DNA of 18,871 nt from an uncultured Propionibacteriaceae bacterium (GCA_936924635.1 CAKZHP010000036.1:1-18871); one strand, 5' to 3'; positions 1 to 6,663 are shown, counted from the first letter of the stretch. Numbers and translations: made by a program. The notes: generated from the letters alone by a model not told the origin.

Positions 1-609
1 GTGCAGCGGCTTGGCGGCCGAGCCGAACTGCGCCCGTACGCCCCCCGCCTGCGACGCGGCCAGCGCAGCCGCGACCTCCGTGCGCCTCGGGTCGAGCCCT
101 GTCAGCCGGGCTCCGGCAACCGCCGCGGCCACCCCGCCCAGGGTGGCCGTCGGGTGCCAGCCGGCGACGTGGTGCGTACGCCCCGCGATGCGACCCAGCC
201 GCGCCATCACGTCGACCCCGACCGCGTACGCCGTGAGCAGCTCAGCACCCGGCGTCGCCGGCGTGGCCAGGGCGAAGAGCGCCGGCAGCAGCACCGCCGA
301 CGGATGGCCGCGCACCTCGGCGTGGGTGTCGTCGAGGTCGAGTGCGTGGGCCTGCGCACCGGCGGCCAGGGCCGCGTGCTCCGGGAGCAGCCGCACGTCA
401 TGGCCAGGCACCGGCCGCCCGTCGGCGACCGGCGTGGCCCAGGCCAGCAACCGGGCCACACCCTCGTCGCCCCGGGCAGCCAGGCTGGAGGCCAGGTGGT
501 CGGACACCGCCGCCACTGCGGCCGTCGTCAGCGTCGCCGCCTCCAGCGGACGTGCGGTGAGTGCCCCGCCCCAGAGCCCCTCAGCTCCGGCGGAGGGGGT
601 CGATGGCAT
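1..609 (-). CDS. MmgE/PrpD family protein, N-terminal part (cut by window edge)
   Basis: About 203 N-terminal residues of a MmgE/PrpD-fold protein, the family of 2-methylcitrate dehydratase, aconitate decarboxylase and Bacillus YxeQ. Visible family landmarks are HALDLDDTH near residue 86, GHPSAVLLPALFALA after it, the helix AYAVGVDVMARLGR, the GWHPTATLGGVAAA segment and, at the edge, QFGSAAKPLH, which matches the family's conserved FGTMTKPLH-type motif. The family usually has about 450 residues, so more than half lies beyond position 1. The ATG at 609 is supported by a TACGAT box followed by 6 nt and then ATG, the leaderless layout seen at other starts here. Substrate cannot be read from sequence. 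Its strand and position next to an amino-acid transporter, a GNAT and a fumarase-superfamily lyase recall yxeQ in the Bacillus S-(2-succino)cysteine operon. Family assignment is firm; the role is inferred. Confidence 0.85.
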   Translation of the reverse strand, partial: MPSTPSAGAEGLWGGALTARPLEAATLTTAAVAAVSDHLASSLAARGDEGVARLLAWATPVADGRPVPGHDVRLLPEHAALAAGAQAHALDLDDTHAEVRGHPSAVLLPALFALATPATPGAELLTAYAVGVDVMARLGRIAGRTHHVAGWHPTATLGGVAAAVAGARLTGLDPRRTEVAAALAASQAGGVRAQFGSAAKPLH

Positions 610-615
610 GGCTCG

Positions 616-621
616 ATCGTA
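616..621 (-). promoter_or_regulatory. -10 box of the PrpD-family gene, leaderless type
   Basis: TACGAT on the minus strand, then 6 nt (cgagcc), then the ATG at 609. TAnnnT 6-7 nt before a start codon is the usual mark of leaderless transcription in actinobacteria. No Shine-Dalgarno sequence is seen, which fits. Confidence 0.55.
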
Positions 622-688
622 GAGCGGTGGCACGAACTGCTGCTGGTTGCCGACGGTGCCGGGGCGGGGCACTAGCCTCAGGCCATGC

Positions 689-1377
689 ATGCGACGCATC
701 CGCCGAACCGGTCGCGGCCGACGCGCTGCCCGGATCACCCACGGTGACGCGGGGCCAGCGAGCGGGAGGCGCGCCGGTGGCAGCTCCCGGCGCAACCAGA
801 CCCGCCAGGCGATGATCCGCGTCGCTCAGGCCGTGATGGCGGAGGACCGGACAGAGGTGAGCATCTAGGAGATCACCGACCGTGCGGGCGTCGGGTTCGG
901 CTCGTTCTAGTCGAAGCTGCAGCTGTTCAACGCGGCCATCTCGGCAAGCTTCGAAGCCTTCTCCGACCGCCGCGACGAGCTCATGCAGGGAGTCACCGAC
1001 CCTGCCGAGCTGTTCGCCGCGAGCTTCCGGCTCCTTGGCCGCCTGCAGCGTCAGCTGCCGGTCGAGACCCGTGTGCTGTTGCGGCACGGCCCTCGATCAT
1101 CCTGCGTGACGAGGGCGTCCGGTCACCAGCTCGGGAAGATCTCGCGGCGGCGATGGCCGCCGGGCAGCTGAAGATCGAGAGCGTGGAGGTGGCGCTGATG
1201 CTGACCGGCGGCGCCATCCTGGGCATGCTGGAGCTGCTCTCCTCCGATCCCTGTGGTGACGCGGGGAAGATCGCCGACAGCTACACGGAGATGGTCCTGC
1301 GCGCCTTCGAGATGGAGGCAGACGCCGCGGCCGAGCTGTGCTCCCGCCCGCTGCCCCCGATCAGCCCGCTCGGGTGA
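689..1377 (+). pseudogene. TetR-family regulator, degraded
   Basis: Three frame segments line up as one TetR-like protein. RRNQTRQAMIRVAQAVMAED and EVSI lead to a TAG stop (866-868) where TetR proteins usually have Gln or a similar residue. Then EITDRAGVGFGSF, the helix-turn-helix, runs into a second TAG (908-910) at the position of the usual Tyr. The usual xHFx after that Tyr is missing, and the frame resumes with SKLQLFNAAISASFEAFSD. The ligand domain continues to about 1,085, where the frame changes by one base, and then reads PSIILRDEGVRSPAREDLAA and GGAILGMLELL to a TGA at 1,377. Two nonsense codons, a small in-frame deletion and a frameshift make it non-functional unless the read is bad. 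It lies between the transporter and PrpD genes, on the opposite strand, so it may once have controlled them. The exact 5' end is uncertain; similarity is clear from about 785. Confidence 0.75.
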
Positions 1378-1421
1378 GTCCTCGAGGACCTGTGCACGAC
1401 GTGAGCTGAGCGCCGTGCCAT

Positions 1422-2264
1422 TTAGGCCAGCGGCACCTCGACGTGCACCGCCGGCCCCTCGTCCTCAGGCGTCGAGCGTCGTACCGGCTGGCTGGTGAGC
1501 TCGCGCAGGAACCGCTGCGTACGCTCCTCGCGCGGCGCCCGCAGCACCTCGACCGCCGTGCCCTGCTCGACAATCACGCCGCCGTCGATGAACACCACCC
1601 GGTCGGCCACCTCGGCGGCGAACGCCATCTCGTGGGTGACGATCACCATCGTGGTGCGCTCGCGCGCCAGGTCGCGGATCACGCCCAGCACCTCGGAGAC
1701 CAGCTCAGGGTCAAGGGCGGAGGTCGGCTCGTCGAAGAGGATGGCCTTCGGGCGTACGGCCAGGGCACGCGCGATCGAGACCCGCTGCTGCTGACCGCCG
1801 GACAGGGTGACCGGGTACTGCTGCTGGGTCTCGGGGCTGATCCCCACCTTGGCGAGGGTCTGCTCGGCCAGGGTGCGGGCGGCGTCCTTGGCCATCCCCT
1901 GACCGATCACCAGCGGCTCGGTCACGTTCTCCAGGGCCCGCTTGTTGCGGAACAGGTGGTGCTGCTGGAAGACCATGGCGGTCTTCTTGCGCAGCGCCGC
2001 CGCCTGCTGCTTCGTGTAGCCGGGGGCACTCACGGAGACGCCGTCGATGGCGATGGAGCCGGCGTCGGGCGTCTCCAGCAGGTTGAGGCAGCGCAGGAAG
2101 GTCGACTTGCCCGAGCCGGAGGGGCCGATGACCGCGACCACCTCGCCCTCGGCGACCTCCAGGTCGATGCCCTTGAGCACCTCGTTGGCACCGAAGCGCT
2201 TGGCCACCCCCAGCGCCTGGATCATCAGCGAGCCCGCCGAGGGCTCCACGGTGTGGTCGGTCAT
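1422..2264 (-). CDS. Amino-acid (cystine/glutamine-type) ABC transporter ATP-binding protein
   Basis: A 280-residue polar-amino-acid transporter ATPase (GlnQ/TcyN class) that would power uptake through the adjacent permease. Walker A GPSGSGKST is at residues 47-55, the Q-loop Gln at 100, the signature LSGGQQQR at 154-161, Walker B ILFDEP at 175-180 followed by TSALD, and the switch His at 211 in THEMAFA. Typical members have about 245-260 residues; the excess is a 14-residue N-terminal lead before MIQALGV and an acidic C-terminal tail of about 25 residues. The minus-strand sequence GAGGTGA lies about 5 nt before the ATG at 2264 and supports that start. The permease stop is 4 nt upstream, so this is the last gene of the operon. 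No clear terminator follows it. Compare YxeO of Bacillus. Confidence 0.93.
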   Translation of the reverse strand: MTDHTVEPSAGSLMIQALGVAKRFGANEVLKGIDLEVAEGEVVAVIGPSGSGKSTFLRCLNLLETPDAGSIAIDGVSVSAPGYTKQQAAALRKKTAMVFQQHHLFRNKRALENVTEPLVIGQGMAKDAARTLAEQTLAKVGISPETQQQYPVTLSGGQQQRVSIARALAVRPKAILFDEPTSALDPELVSEVLGVIRDLARERTTMVIVTHEMAFAAEVADRVVFIDGGVIVEQGTAVEVLRAPREERTQRFLRELTSQPVRRSTPEDEGPAVHVEVPLA

Positions 2265-2268
2265 CGCG

Positions 2269-2940
2269 TCACCTCGTGTACGGGCGCGCCATCACGCGCT
2301 CGAGCCGGTTCTGGAGCCAGGAGTAGACGATGACCAGCAGCCAGTAGACGAGACCCACGGTGAGGAAGGTCTCGAAGAACCGGAAGCTCGCCGACGCCTG
2401 GATCTTCGCCTCCGCGAAGATCTCGGTGAGCCCGAGCGTGAACGCCACCGAGGTCTCCTTCAGCAGGGAGACGAACACGTTGCCGGTGGCGGGCAGGGCG
2501 TTGAAGGCGGCCTGCGGGATGATGAAGCGGCGGTAGATCTGCGGGCCCGTCATGCCGACCGCGATGCCCGCCTCGTACTGACCCCGGTCGACCGAGGTCA
2601 GCGCCGCGCGGAAGATCTCAGCCAGGTAGGAGGCCTCCTTCAGCCCGAAACCGATGATCGCCGCCGTCAGGGCGTCCATCTTCGTCAGGGCCGGGAAGAT
2701 CTGAGGCAGGCCGTAGTAGATGAGGAACAGCTGCACCAGGGTCGGCATGCCGCGGAACAACGAGATGTACGCAGCCGCGAGCTCGTTCAAGACGGGGACC
2801 TTGGTGAACCGGGCCAGGGCCAGCAGCAGACCGAGCAGGAGCCCGATGGCCATCGACGCCAGGGCGAGCACCAGCGTCACGGGCAGGTAGCCCAGGATGG
2901 CGGGCAGGACCTCCCACATGTACCTGGGGTCGATGGACAT
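2269..2940 (-). CDS. Amino-acid ABC transporter permease (HisM/GlnP/YxeN type)
   Basis: A 223-residue inner-membrane permease of the polar amino acid family. About five hydrophobic segments are visible: residues 12-42 (one or two), 66-82, 90-110, 150-172 and 192-210. The family motif SLFRGMPTLVQLFLIYYGLP is at 60-79. The cytoplasmic EAA loop, where the ATPase docks, is at 122-142 (YEAGIAVGMTG through RRFIIPQA). Length is normal for the family. It presumably works as a homodimer with the ATPase encoded 4 nt downstream and takes substrate from the lipoprotein encoded 20 nt upstream. Substrate specificity cannot be read from the permease alone; the family covers cystine, glutamine and related polar amino acids, and YxeN is the Bacillus counterpart proposed for S-(2-succino)cysteine. 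Confidence 0.93.
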   Translation of the reverse strand: MSIDPRYMWEVLPAILGYLPVTLVLALASMAIGLLLGLLLALARFTKVPVLNELAAAYISLFRGMPTLVQLFLIYYGLPQIFPALTKMDALTAAIIGFGLKEASYLAEIFRAALTSVDRGQYEAGIAVGMTGPQIYRRFIIPQAAFNALPATGNVFVSLLKETSVAFTLGLTEIFAEAKIQASASFRFFETFLTVGLVYWLLVIVYSWLQNRLERVMARPYTR

Positions 2941-2960
2941 CGCGGCTCGCTCTCAGGTGG

Positions 2961-3776
2961 TCAGGAGGCGACGGTCGGCTTGACTGTGACGTCGGAGCCG
3001 AAGTACTTCTCCGACAGCGTCTTGATGCTGCCGTCGGCCTTCATCTTCACCAGCTCGGCGTTGATGTCGGTGCGGATCTTCGTGCCCTGCTCGTTCTTGC
3101 TGAACGGCAGCCCGATGCTGTCGGCCGCGATCGGGTCACCCACGAGCGCGATCGGCAGGTTGGCCTTCTTCGCCTCGGCGAGCAGGATGCCCGACGACTG
3201 CACGTAGCCGTCGACGCGCCCGTTGATGAGGTCGTTCATGGCGCCGTCGCGGGTCTCGTACGTGCGGACCGTGACCTTGTAGCCGTTCTTCTGCGCCCAC
3301 GCCTCGAGCGTCTTCACGTTGTTGGAGCCGAGCACGCCCGCGACCGTCTTGCCGTCGAGGTCCTTCAGCGACGTCACCGCGGACCCCTTCTTGCCGGCGA
3401 TCGAGGTGCCCATGTAGGCGTAGATGTCGGTGAAGTCGTACGTCTTCTGGCGCGCCTCGGTGATCGCGACGTTGTTCGCCACGGTGTCGAGCCGCCCGGC
3501 CTCGAGCTGACCCATCAGGCCGGCGAAGTCGGCATTCGTCCACTGCACGGTGTACCCGGCGCGCTTGGCGGCGGCCTCCAGCAGCTCCACGTCGAAGCCG
3601 ACCAGCTTGTCGCCCTCCTTGAAGGCGTTGGGGAACGACTGGCCGGTGGCGCCGGCCCGGATGACCCCCTTCGACGCCTGGCCGGACTGGCCGGGCGTGG
3701 TCGTCGTGCTGCTGCCGCACGCGGTGAGGCCCAGGGCCATCATCACGGCGACGACGAGCGTCACGAGCTTCTTCAT
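2961..3776 (-). CDS. Amino-acid ABC transporter substrate-binding lipoprotein
   Basis: A 271-residue extracellular solute-binding protein, family 3. The N-terminus MKKLVTLVVAVMMALGLTAC is a lipoprotein signal peptide with lipobox LTAC and acylated Cys20, followed by a Ser/Thr linker. The binding-lobe hallmarks are LVGFDVELLEAAAKRAG, the acidic and aromatic YDFTDIYAYMGTSI, LDGKTVAGVLGSNN at the hinge, and the C-terminal KTLSEKYFGSD. The start at 3776 is chosen over an upstream in-frame ATG because AAGGAG sits about 5 nt before it, the signal peptide begins there, and it forms an ATGA overlap with the GNAT stop. That overlap implies translational coupling. The protein should be anchored in the outer leaflet of the membrane and deliver a polar amino-acid-like ligand. 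YxeM is the likely functional analogue; the ligand is inferred, not seen. Confidence 0.93.
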   Translation of the reverse strand: MKKLVTLVVAVMMALGLTACGSSTTTTPGQSGQASKGVIRAGATGQSFPNAFKEGDKLVGFDVELLEAAAKRAGYTVQWTNADFAGLMGQLEAGRLDTVANNVAITEARQKTYDFTDIYAYMGTSIAGKKGSAVTSLKDLDGKTVAGVLGSNNVKTLEAWAQKNGYKVTVRTYETRDGAMNDLINGRVDGYVQSSGILLAEAKKANLPIALVGDPIAADSIGLPFSKNEQGTKIRTDINAELVKMKADGSIKTLSEKYFGSDVTVKPTVAS

Positions 3777-4342
3777 GCGGACTCCTTGGTGCTGGGTGGG
3801 GCGAGGTCGGGGTGCTGCGCGACCCACCGGGCGAACCCGGCGGGATCCAGTGGCTTGAGGTAGTACTGCGTGATGTGGCCGAGGCCGAGGTCCGTGCGGG
3901 TGGCGGCGTGGAAACCCTGCCGTTCGTACATGGCGCCGAGGAACGGGTGGTCCTCCGCGGTGCCGAGCGAGACCGCGGGGAGCCGCAGCGGGCCGAGCAC
4001 CTCGGTCTCCACCCGGCCCATGATCCGCGCGCCCCAGCCCTCACCCTTGTGGGCGGGCGGGACGGCGAGCCAGCCGAAGTGCGGCAGCCCGTACGGCCCG
4101 GGGTTCGGCCCCCACGGCCAGCGCAGGGAGACGGTGGTCACCAGCTCGCCACCGACCCGGAACGCCCAGGCCGTGTTGCCGTGCAGGTGCGCGACGACCT
4201 CCTCGCGTGTGGCGGTGGCCGCCTTGAAGTGCACGCCCAGGCCGGTGGCCTCCTGGTAGGCGTCGTGGAGCAGCCAGAGGTACGCGTCGACCAGGGCGTC
4301 GTCGTCTGGGTCGATGCGGATCAGTTCTGCCTCGGCGCTCAT
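3773..4342 (-). CDS. GNAT-family N-acetyltransferase
   Basis: A 189-residue protein with the GNAT fold. Motif A, which binds acetyl-CoA pyrophosphate, reads FGWLAVPPAHKGEGWGARIM at about 89-108, a version of the (R/Q)xxGxG loop with Lys and Glu in the first positions. Motif B is FLGAMYERQGF at 134-144, with Tyr139 as the likely general acid. The enzyme should transfer acetyl from acetyl-CoA to an amine. Its start overlaps the lyase stop (TGATG) and its stop overlaps the start of the binding protein (ATGA), so it is tightly locked between a catabolic enzyme and a transporter. That placement argues for a metabolic acetyltransferase acting on the imported compound, as SnaB/YxeL does on S-(2-succino)cysteine, rather than a ribosomal or resistance enzyme. 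The long open frame continuing upstream is the lyase gene read out of phase. Confidence 0.85.
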   Translation of the reverse strand: MSAEAELIRIDPDDDALVDAYLWLLHDAYQEATGLGVHFKAATATREEVVAHLHGNTAWAFRVGGELVTTVSLRWPWGPNPGPYGLPHFGWLAVPPAHKGEGWGARIMGRVETEVLGPLRLPAVSLGTAEDHPFLGAMYERQGFHAATRTDLGLGHITQYYLKPLDPAGFARWVAQHPDLAPPSTKESA

Positions 4343-5721
4343 CAGACGCCTGCCTCCGTCGCGGCGGCCAGCACCGCGTCGACCGCGTCGCCCGCCTCGC
4401 CGAGGTAGCTCGTGGGCTCCAGCCAGGACTCCACGGCGGCGCGGTCGGCGTGCGCGGTGACGCGCTCGTCGGCCAGCAGCACCTCGGCGAAGGGCTCGCC
4501 GGTCTCGGCGGAGCGCATCGCCGCCTCGTACACGACGTGGTGCGCGGTCTGCTTGCCGATCGCGCGGCCGAGCTGGAACATCACGTGCTCGCTCATCACC
4601 AGGCCGCCCAGCAGGTCGAGGTTGCGGCGCATGCGGTCGGAGTCGACCACCAGCCCGTCGAGGATGCGCGCCAGCGTGACGAGCTGGGCGTCGAGGTACA
4701 GGTGGATCTCCGGGATGCCGACCCATTCCGCGCGCCAGCTGATGGCGTCGCGCTCGTGCAGCGACTGCATGGAGCCGCCGATGAGCGCCCGGGCGTGCTG
4801 CACGGGGGCGGTCAGCGCGGCCACGCCCTCCAGCAGCGCCGGGTTGCGCTTGTGCGGCATCGTGGTGGAGCCGATCTTGCCCGCCGTGTACGGCTCGGCG
4901 ACCTCGCCGACCTCGGTCTGCATGAGCAGCGTGAGCGCGGTGGCGATCTTGCCGACGGAGGCCGAGATGCCACCCAGCACCCCGGCGTAGGAGTAGATGC
5001 GGTCGCGCGAGGCCTGCCACGAGATGCGCGGGGCGTTCAGCCCCAGCCGTTCCAGCGTCGCCTTCTCGACGGCGCGGCCCTGGCCCTCGAACGCGCTGTA
5101 CGTGCCGACGGCACCGTTGATGTTGCCCGTACGCACCTCGTCGCGGACGGCATCGAGGCGGGCGAGGTGGCGCACCATCTCGTCGAGCCAGACCGCGACC
5201 TTGAAGCCGAACGTGGTCGGCAGCGCCTGGATGAAGTGGGTGCGGCCCGCCATCACGGTGTCGCGGTGCTCGGCGGCCAGCCGCTTCAGGTGACGGGCGA
5301 GCGCCAGGGTGTCGGCGTGCACGACGTCGTACGCCTGCGCCAGCTGCAGCGCGAGGCCGGTGTCGACCACGTCCTGCGTGGTCACGCCGTAGTGCACCCA
5401 CTCCCCCGCCTCGCCCGCCTGGTGCTGCAGGGCGACCACGGTCGCGTTCAGCGAGTGCATGGAGGTCCGGGCGGCCTCGGCGAGCGCCGTCAGGTCGTAC
5501 GACACCTCGGCCGCCGTCGCGATCGACTGGGCCGCGTCGCTGGGGATCATGCCCAGGTCGGCCTCCGCCAGCGCGAGCGCCCCCTCGACGCGCAGCTGCT
5601 GACGGAGCCGGTTCGACTCGTCCCAGATCTGGCGCATCGCCGGGCTGCCGAAGCTCCCGCCGAGGGTGGCCATGTCGACGACGTGGGAGGCCACCGCTGC
5701 CTCATTCCTCTCGGGGACCAT
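4342..5721 (-). CDS. Fumarase/aspartase-superfamily lyase (PurB/PcaB-like; candidate S-(2-succino) lyase)
   Basis: A 459-residue lyase of the fumarase/aspartase superfamily, whose members eliminate fumarate, or cycloisomerise, through a tetrameric three-region active site. Region 1 is VHYGVTTQDVVDTG (from 109), region 2 GRTHFIQALPTTFG (159-172, His162), region 3 the flexible loop GSTTMPHKRNP (284-294) with Ser285 at the catalytic-base position. HERDAISWRAEW (322-333) and SEHVMFQLGRAIGKQTAHHV are also typical. It resembles adenylosuccinate lyase and 3-carboxy-muconate lactonizing enzyme, but no purine or protocatechuate genes are near. It heads an operon with a GNAT and an amino-acid importer, so a substrate such as S-(2-succino)cysteine or another succinyl-amine adduct is more likely. 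A TAGGGT box 6 nt before the ATG at 5721 supports that start; Met17 is an alternative. Superfamily firm, substrate inferred. Confidence 0.85.
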   Translation of the reverse strand: MVPERNEAAVASHVVDMATLGGSFGSPAMRQIWDESNRLRQQLRVEGALALAEADLGMIPSDAAQSIATAAEVSYDLTALAEAARTSMHSLNATVVALQHQAGEAGEWVHYGVTTQDVVDTGLALQLAQAYDVVHADTLALARHLKRLAAEHRDTVMAGRTHFIQALPTTFGFKVAVWLDEMVRHLARLDAVRDEVRTGNINGAVGTYSAFEGQGRAVEKATLERLGLNAPRISWQASRDRIYSYAGVLGGISASVGKIATALTLLMQTEVGEVAEPYTAGKIGSTTMPHKRNPALLEGVAALTAPVQHARALIGGSMQSLHERDAISWRAEWVGIPEIHLYLDAQLVTLARILDGLVVDSDRMRRNLDLLGGLVMSEHVMFQLGRAIGKQTAHHVVYEAAMRSAETGEPFAEVLLADERVTAHADRAAVESWLEPTSYLGEAGDAVDAVLAAATEAGV

Positions 5722-5727
5722 GAGGAC

Positions 5728-5733
5728 ACCCTA
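5728..5733 (-). promoter_or_regulatory. -10 box of the lyase-GNAT-ABC operon, leaderless type
   Basis: TAGGGT on the minus strand followed by gtcctc (6 nt) and the ATG at 5721. No Shine-Dalgarno sequence is present. The box would drive the whole lyase, GNAT, binding protein, permease and ATPase unit, since no gap inside the unit exceeds 20 nt. Confidence 0.55.
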
Positions 5734-5739
5734 GAAGAA

Positions 5740-5756
5740 GCGTTCAGGCAGAACGC
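5740..5756. promoter_or_regulatory. Inverted repeat over the -35 region of the operon promoter (candidate operator)
   Basis: GCGTTC-aggca-GAACGC: perfect 6-bp arms around a 5-bp spacer, 17 bp in all. It begins 7 bp upstream of the TAGGGT -10 box and covers the place where the -35 element should be. That size and position suit a dimeric repressor of the TetR or GntR type. No intact regulator gene is in the window; the TetR remnant at 689-1377 is the only candidate. Confidence 0.4.
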
Positions 5757-5789
5757 GATCATCCCGCCGCTGAGACCGTGTCGGGCAGG

Positions 5790-6131
5790 TCAGCGCCACG
5801 GCTCGTTGAGCTGCTTGTTGGGGGTCGGCCACTCCTCCAGCCTGAGGTCGGAGAGCTTGCTCAAGATCTCGTTGCTGTGCATCTCTGCCGACAGCGCCTT
5901 GAGGGTGGACTGGAGGTTCTCGGCCTCGGCGGTCAAGCAGTCCTCCGCCGCGCCCAGGATGACCCCGGCGTAGGTCGCCCAGGAGGTCGGGTTGGTGATC
6001 AGGCTCACTGCCGTCTTGGCCGCTGGAGGCAGGCATCGGGTCACCAGCCGCACCGGACAGACACCTCCCCAGCACTCAGCCGCCTGCATCGCCGGCCGTC
6101 CGAGCACCACGTGCCAGATGTGGCACGTCAT
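5790..6131 (-). CDS. Hypothetical small protein or C-terminal gene remnant
   Basis: A 113-codon frame that I do not recognise. The last 75 or so residues look like real protein: helical and acidic (GAAEDCLTAEAENLQSTLKA, then NEILSKLSDLRLEEW), with almost every codon ending in G or C, as in neighbouring genes. The first 30 residues are poor: four Cys, no Shine-Dalgarno sequence or TAnnnT box before the ATG at 6131, and the first codons lie inside a perfect hairpin (6109-6128). The frame may be the 3' end of a decayed gene, or a genuine gene starting further in. No domain is visible. It is on the same strand as the ChaB gene upstream and the lyase operon downstream but has no evident link to either. 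Confidence 0.35.
   Translation of the reverse strand: MTCHIWHVVLGRPAMQAAECWGGVCPVRLVTRCLPPAAKTAVSLITNPTSWATYAGVILGAAEDCLTAEAENLQSTLKALSAEMHSNEILSKLSDLRLEEWPTPNKQLNEPWR
6109..6128 (-). terminator. Perfect hairpin after the ChaB/Rho_N gene
   Basis: ACGTGCCA-gatg-TGGCACGT: 8-bp arms and a 4-nt loop. It starts 26 nt after the stop of the ChaB/Rho_N gene. There is no T-run behind it, which is common for actinobacterial terminators. It could instead be an operator for the doubtful small ORF, whose start codon it adjoins. Confidence 0.45.
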
Positions 6132-6153
6132 GTCGTCAGCGGCCAGAGGAGCG

Positions 6154-6585
6154 CTACCGCCCTTCCTCCCGCGCCTCGCGACTCGCCTTGTCGTTGGCCT
6201 TCTGCAGCGCCTCCACCAGCTCGTCCTTGCTCATGCTGGAGCGGCCCTTGACGTCCAGCCGACGCGCCAGATCCATCAGGTGGGCCTTGCTGGCGTTCGC
6301 GTCCACGCCGCCGGCGGTCGGAGCGTCGGCGCCCGGGCCACGCTGCTTGGCGCGGTCGTCCGAGGGTCCGTACTCCTCCTTCGGCTCCCAGTGGTCGCCG
6401 ACCTTCTCGTGCGTGTGCTTGAGCGACGCGTACGCCGTCCGCGCAGCCCGCTCCTCGTCGTCGTACTGCTCCATGGCGGAGTCGTACGTGTGCGTGAAGG
6501 TCTCCTGCGCCTTCTCGCCGGACCGCTTCAGCGTCGAGGGCAGCTCGCTCTGCTTGGGGCTGCCGTCCTTGTTCGTCTTGGGCAT
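6154..6585 (-). CDS. ChaB-like protein with C-terminal Rho_N (SAP-like) domain
   Basis: A 143-residue hydrophilic protein with two parts. Residues about 13-70 match the ChaB pattern: ELPSTLKRSGEKAQETFTHT, then DSAMEQYDD and HEKVGDHW, where ChaB has LP, a helical core and a K-GxW end. After a Gly/Pro/Asp-rich linker (about 71-97), residues 98-133 form a Rho_N/SAP-type helix pair: SKAHLMDLARRLDVKGRSSM, then SKDELVEALQKA. Such small domains bind nucleic acid or act as adaptors. ChaB was once annotated as a cation-transport regulator in E. coli; a regulatory or DNA-associated role is the safer guess here. GGGAGAG lies about 8 nt before the ATG. It is transcribed divergently from the SixA gene with 118 bp between starts. 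Confidence 0.75.
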   Translation of the reverse strand: MPKTNKDGSPKQSELPSTLKRSGEKAQETFTHTYDSAMEQYDDEERAARTAYASLKHTHEKVGDHWEPKEEYGPSDDRAKQRGPGADAPTAGGVDANASKAHLMDLARRLDVKGRSSMSKDELVEALQKANDKASREAREEGR

Positions 6586-6586
6586 G

Positions 6587-6597
6587 GAGACAGTCTC
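6587..6597. repeat. Small palindrome just before the ChaB-like gene
   Basis: GAGAC-a-GTCTC, 11 bp, 1 nt upstream of the ATG at 6585. It overlaps the ribosome-binding region, so it might act in translation, but it is short enough to be chance. Confidence 0.25.
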
Positions 6598-6663
6598 TCC
6601 CGGACGCCGCCACCCGGGGCGCGGATCGCAGCACCGCGCGCTGGCGCGTTCACCTGGGGCGGC

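Noticed and set aside
1..675. Two long plus-strand frames
   Set aside because: They are antisense to the PrpD-family gene, which has clear family motifs and a promoter box on the minus strand.
3773..5401. A 542-residue minus-strand protein
   Set aside because: Only its last 189 residues are the GNAT. The rest is the lyase gene read out of frame, with Arg/Gly/Ala-rich shadow composition.
4342..5721. Naming the lyase purB
   Set aside because: The superfamily is clear, but the operon context with a GNAT and an amino-acid importer and the variant loop argue against a housekeeping adenylosuccinate lyase.
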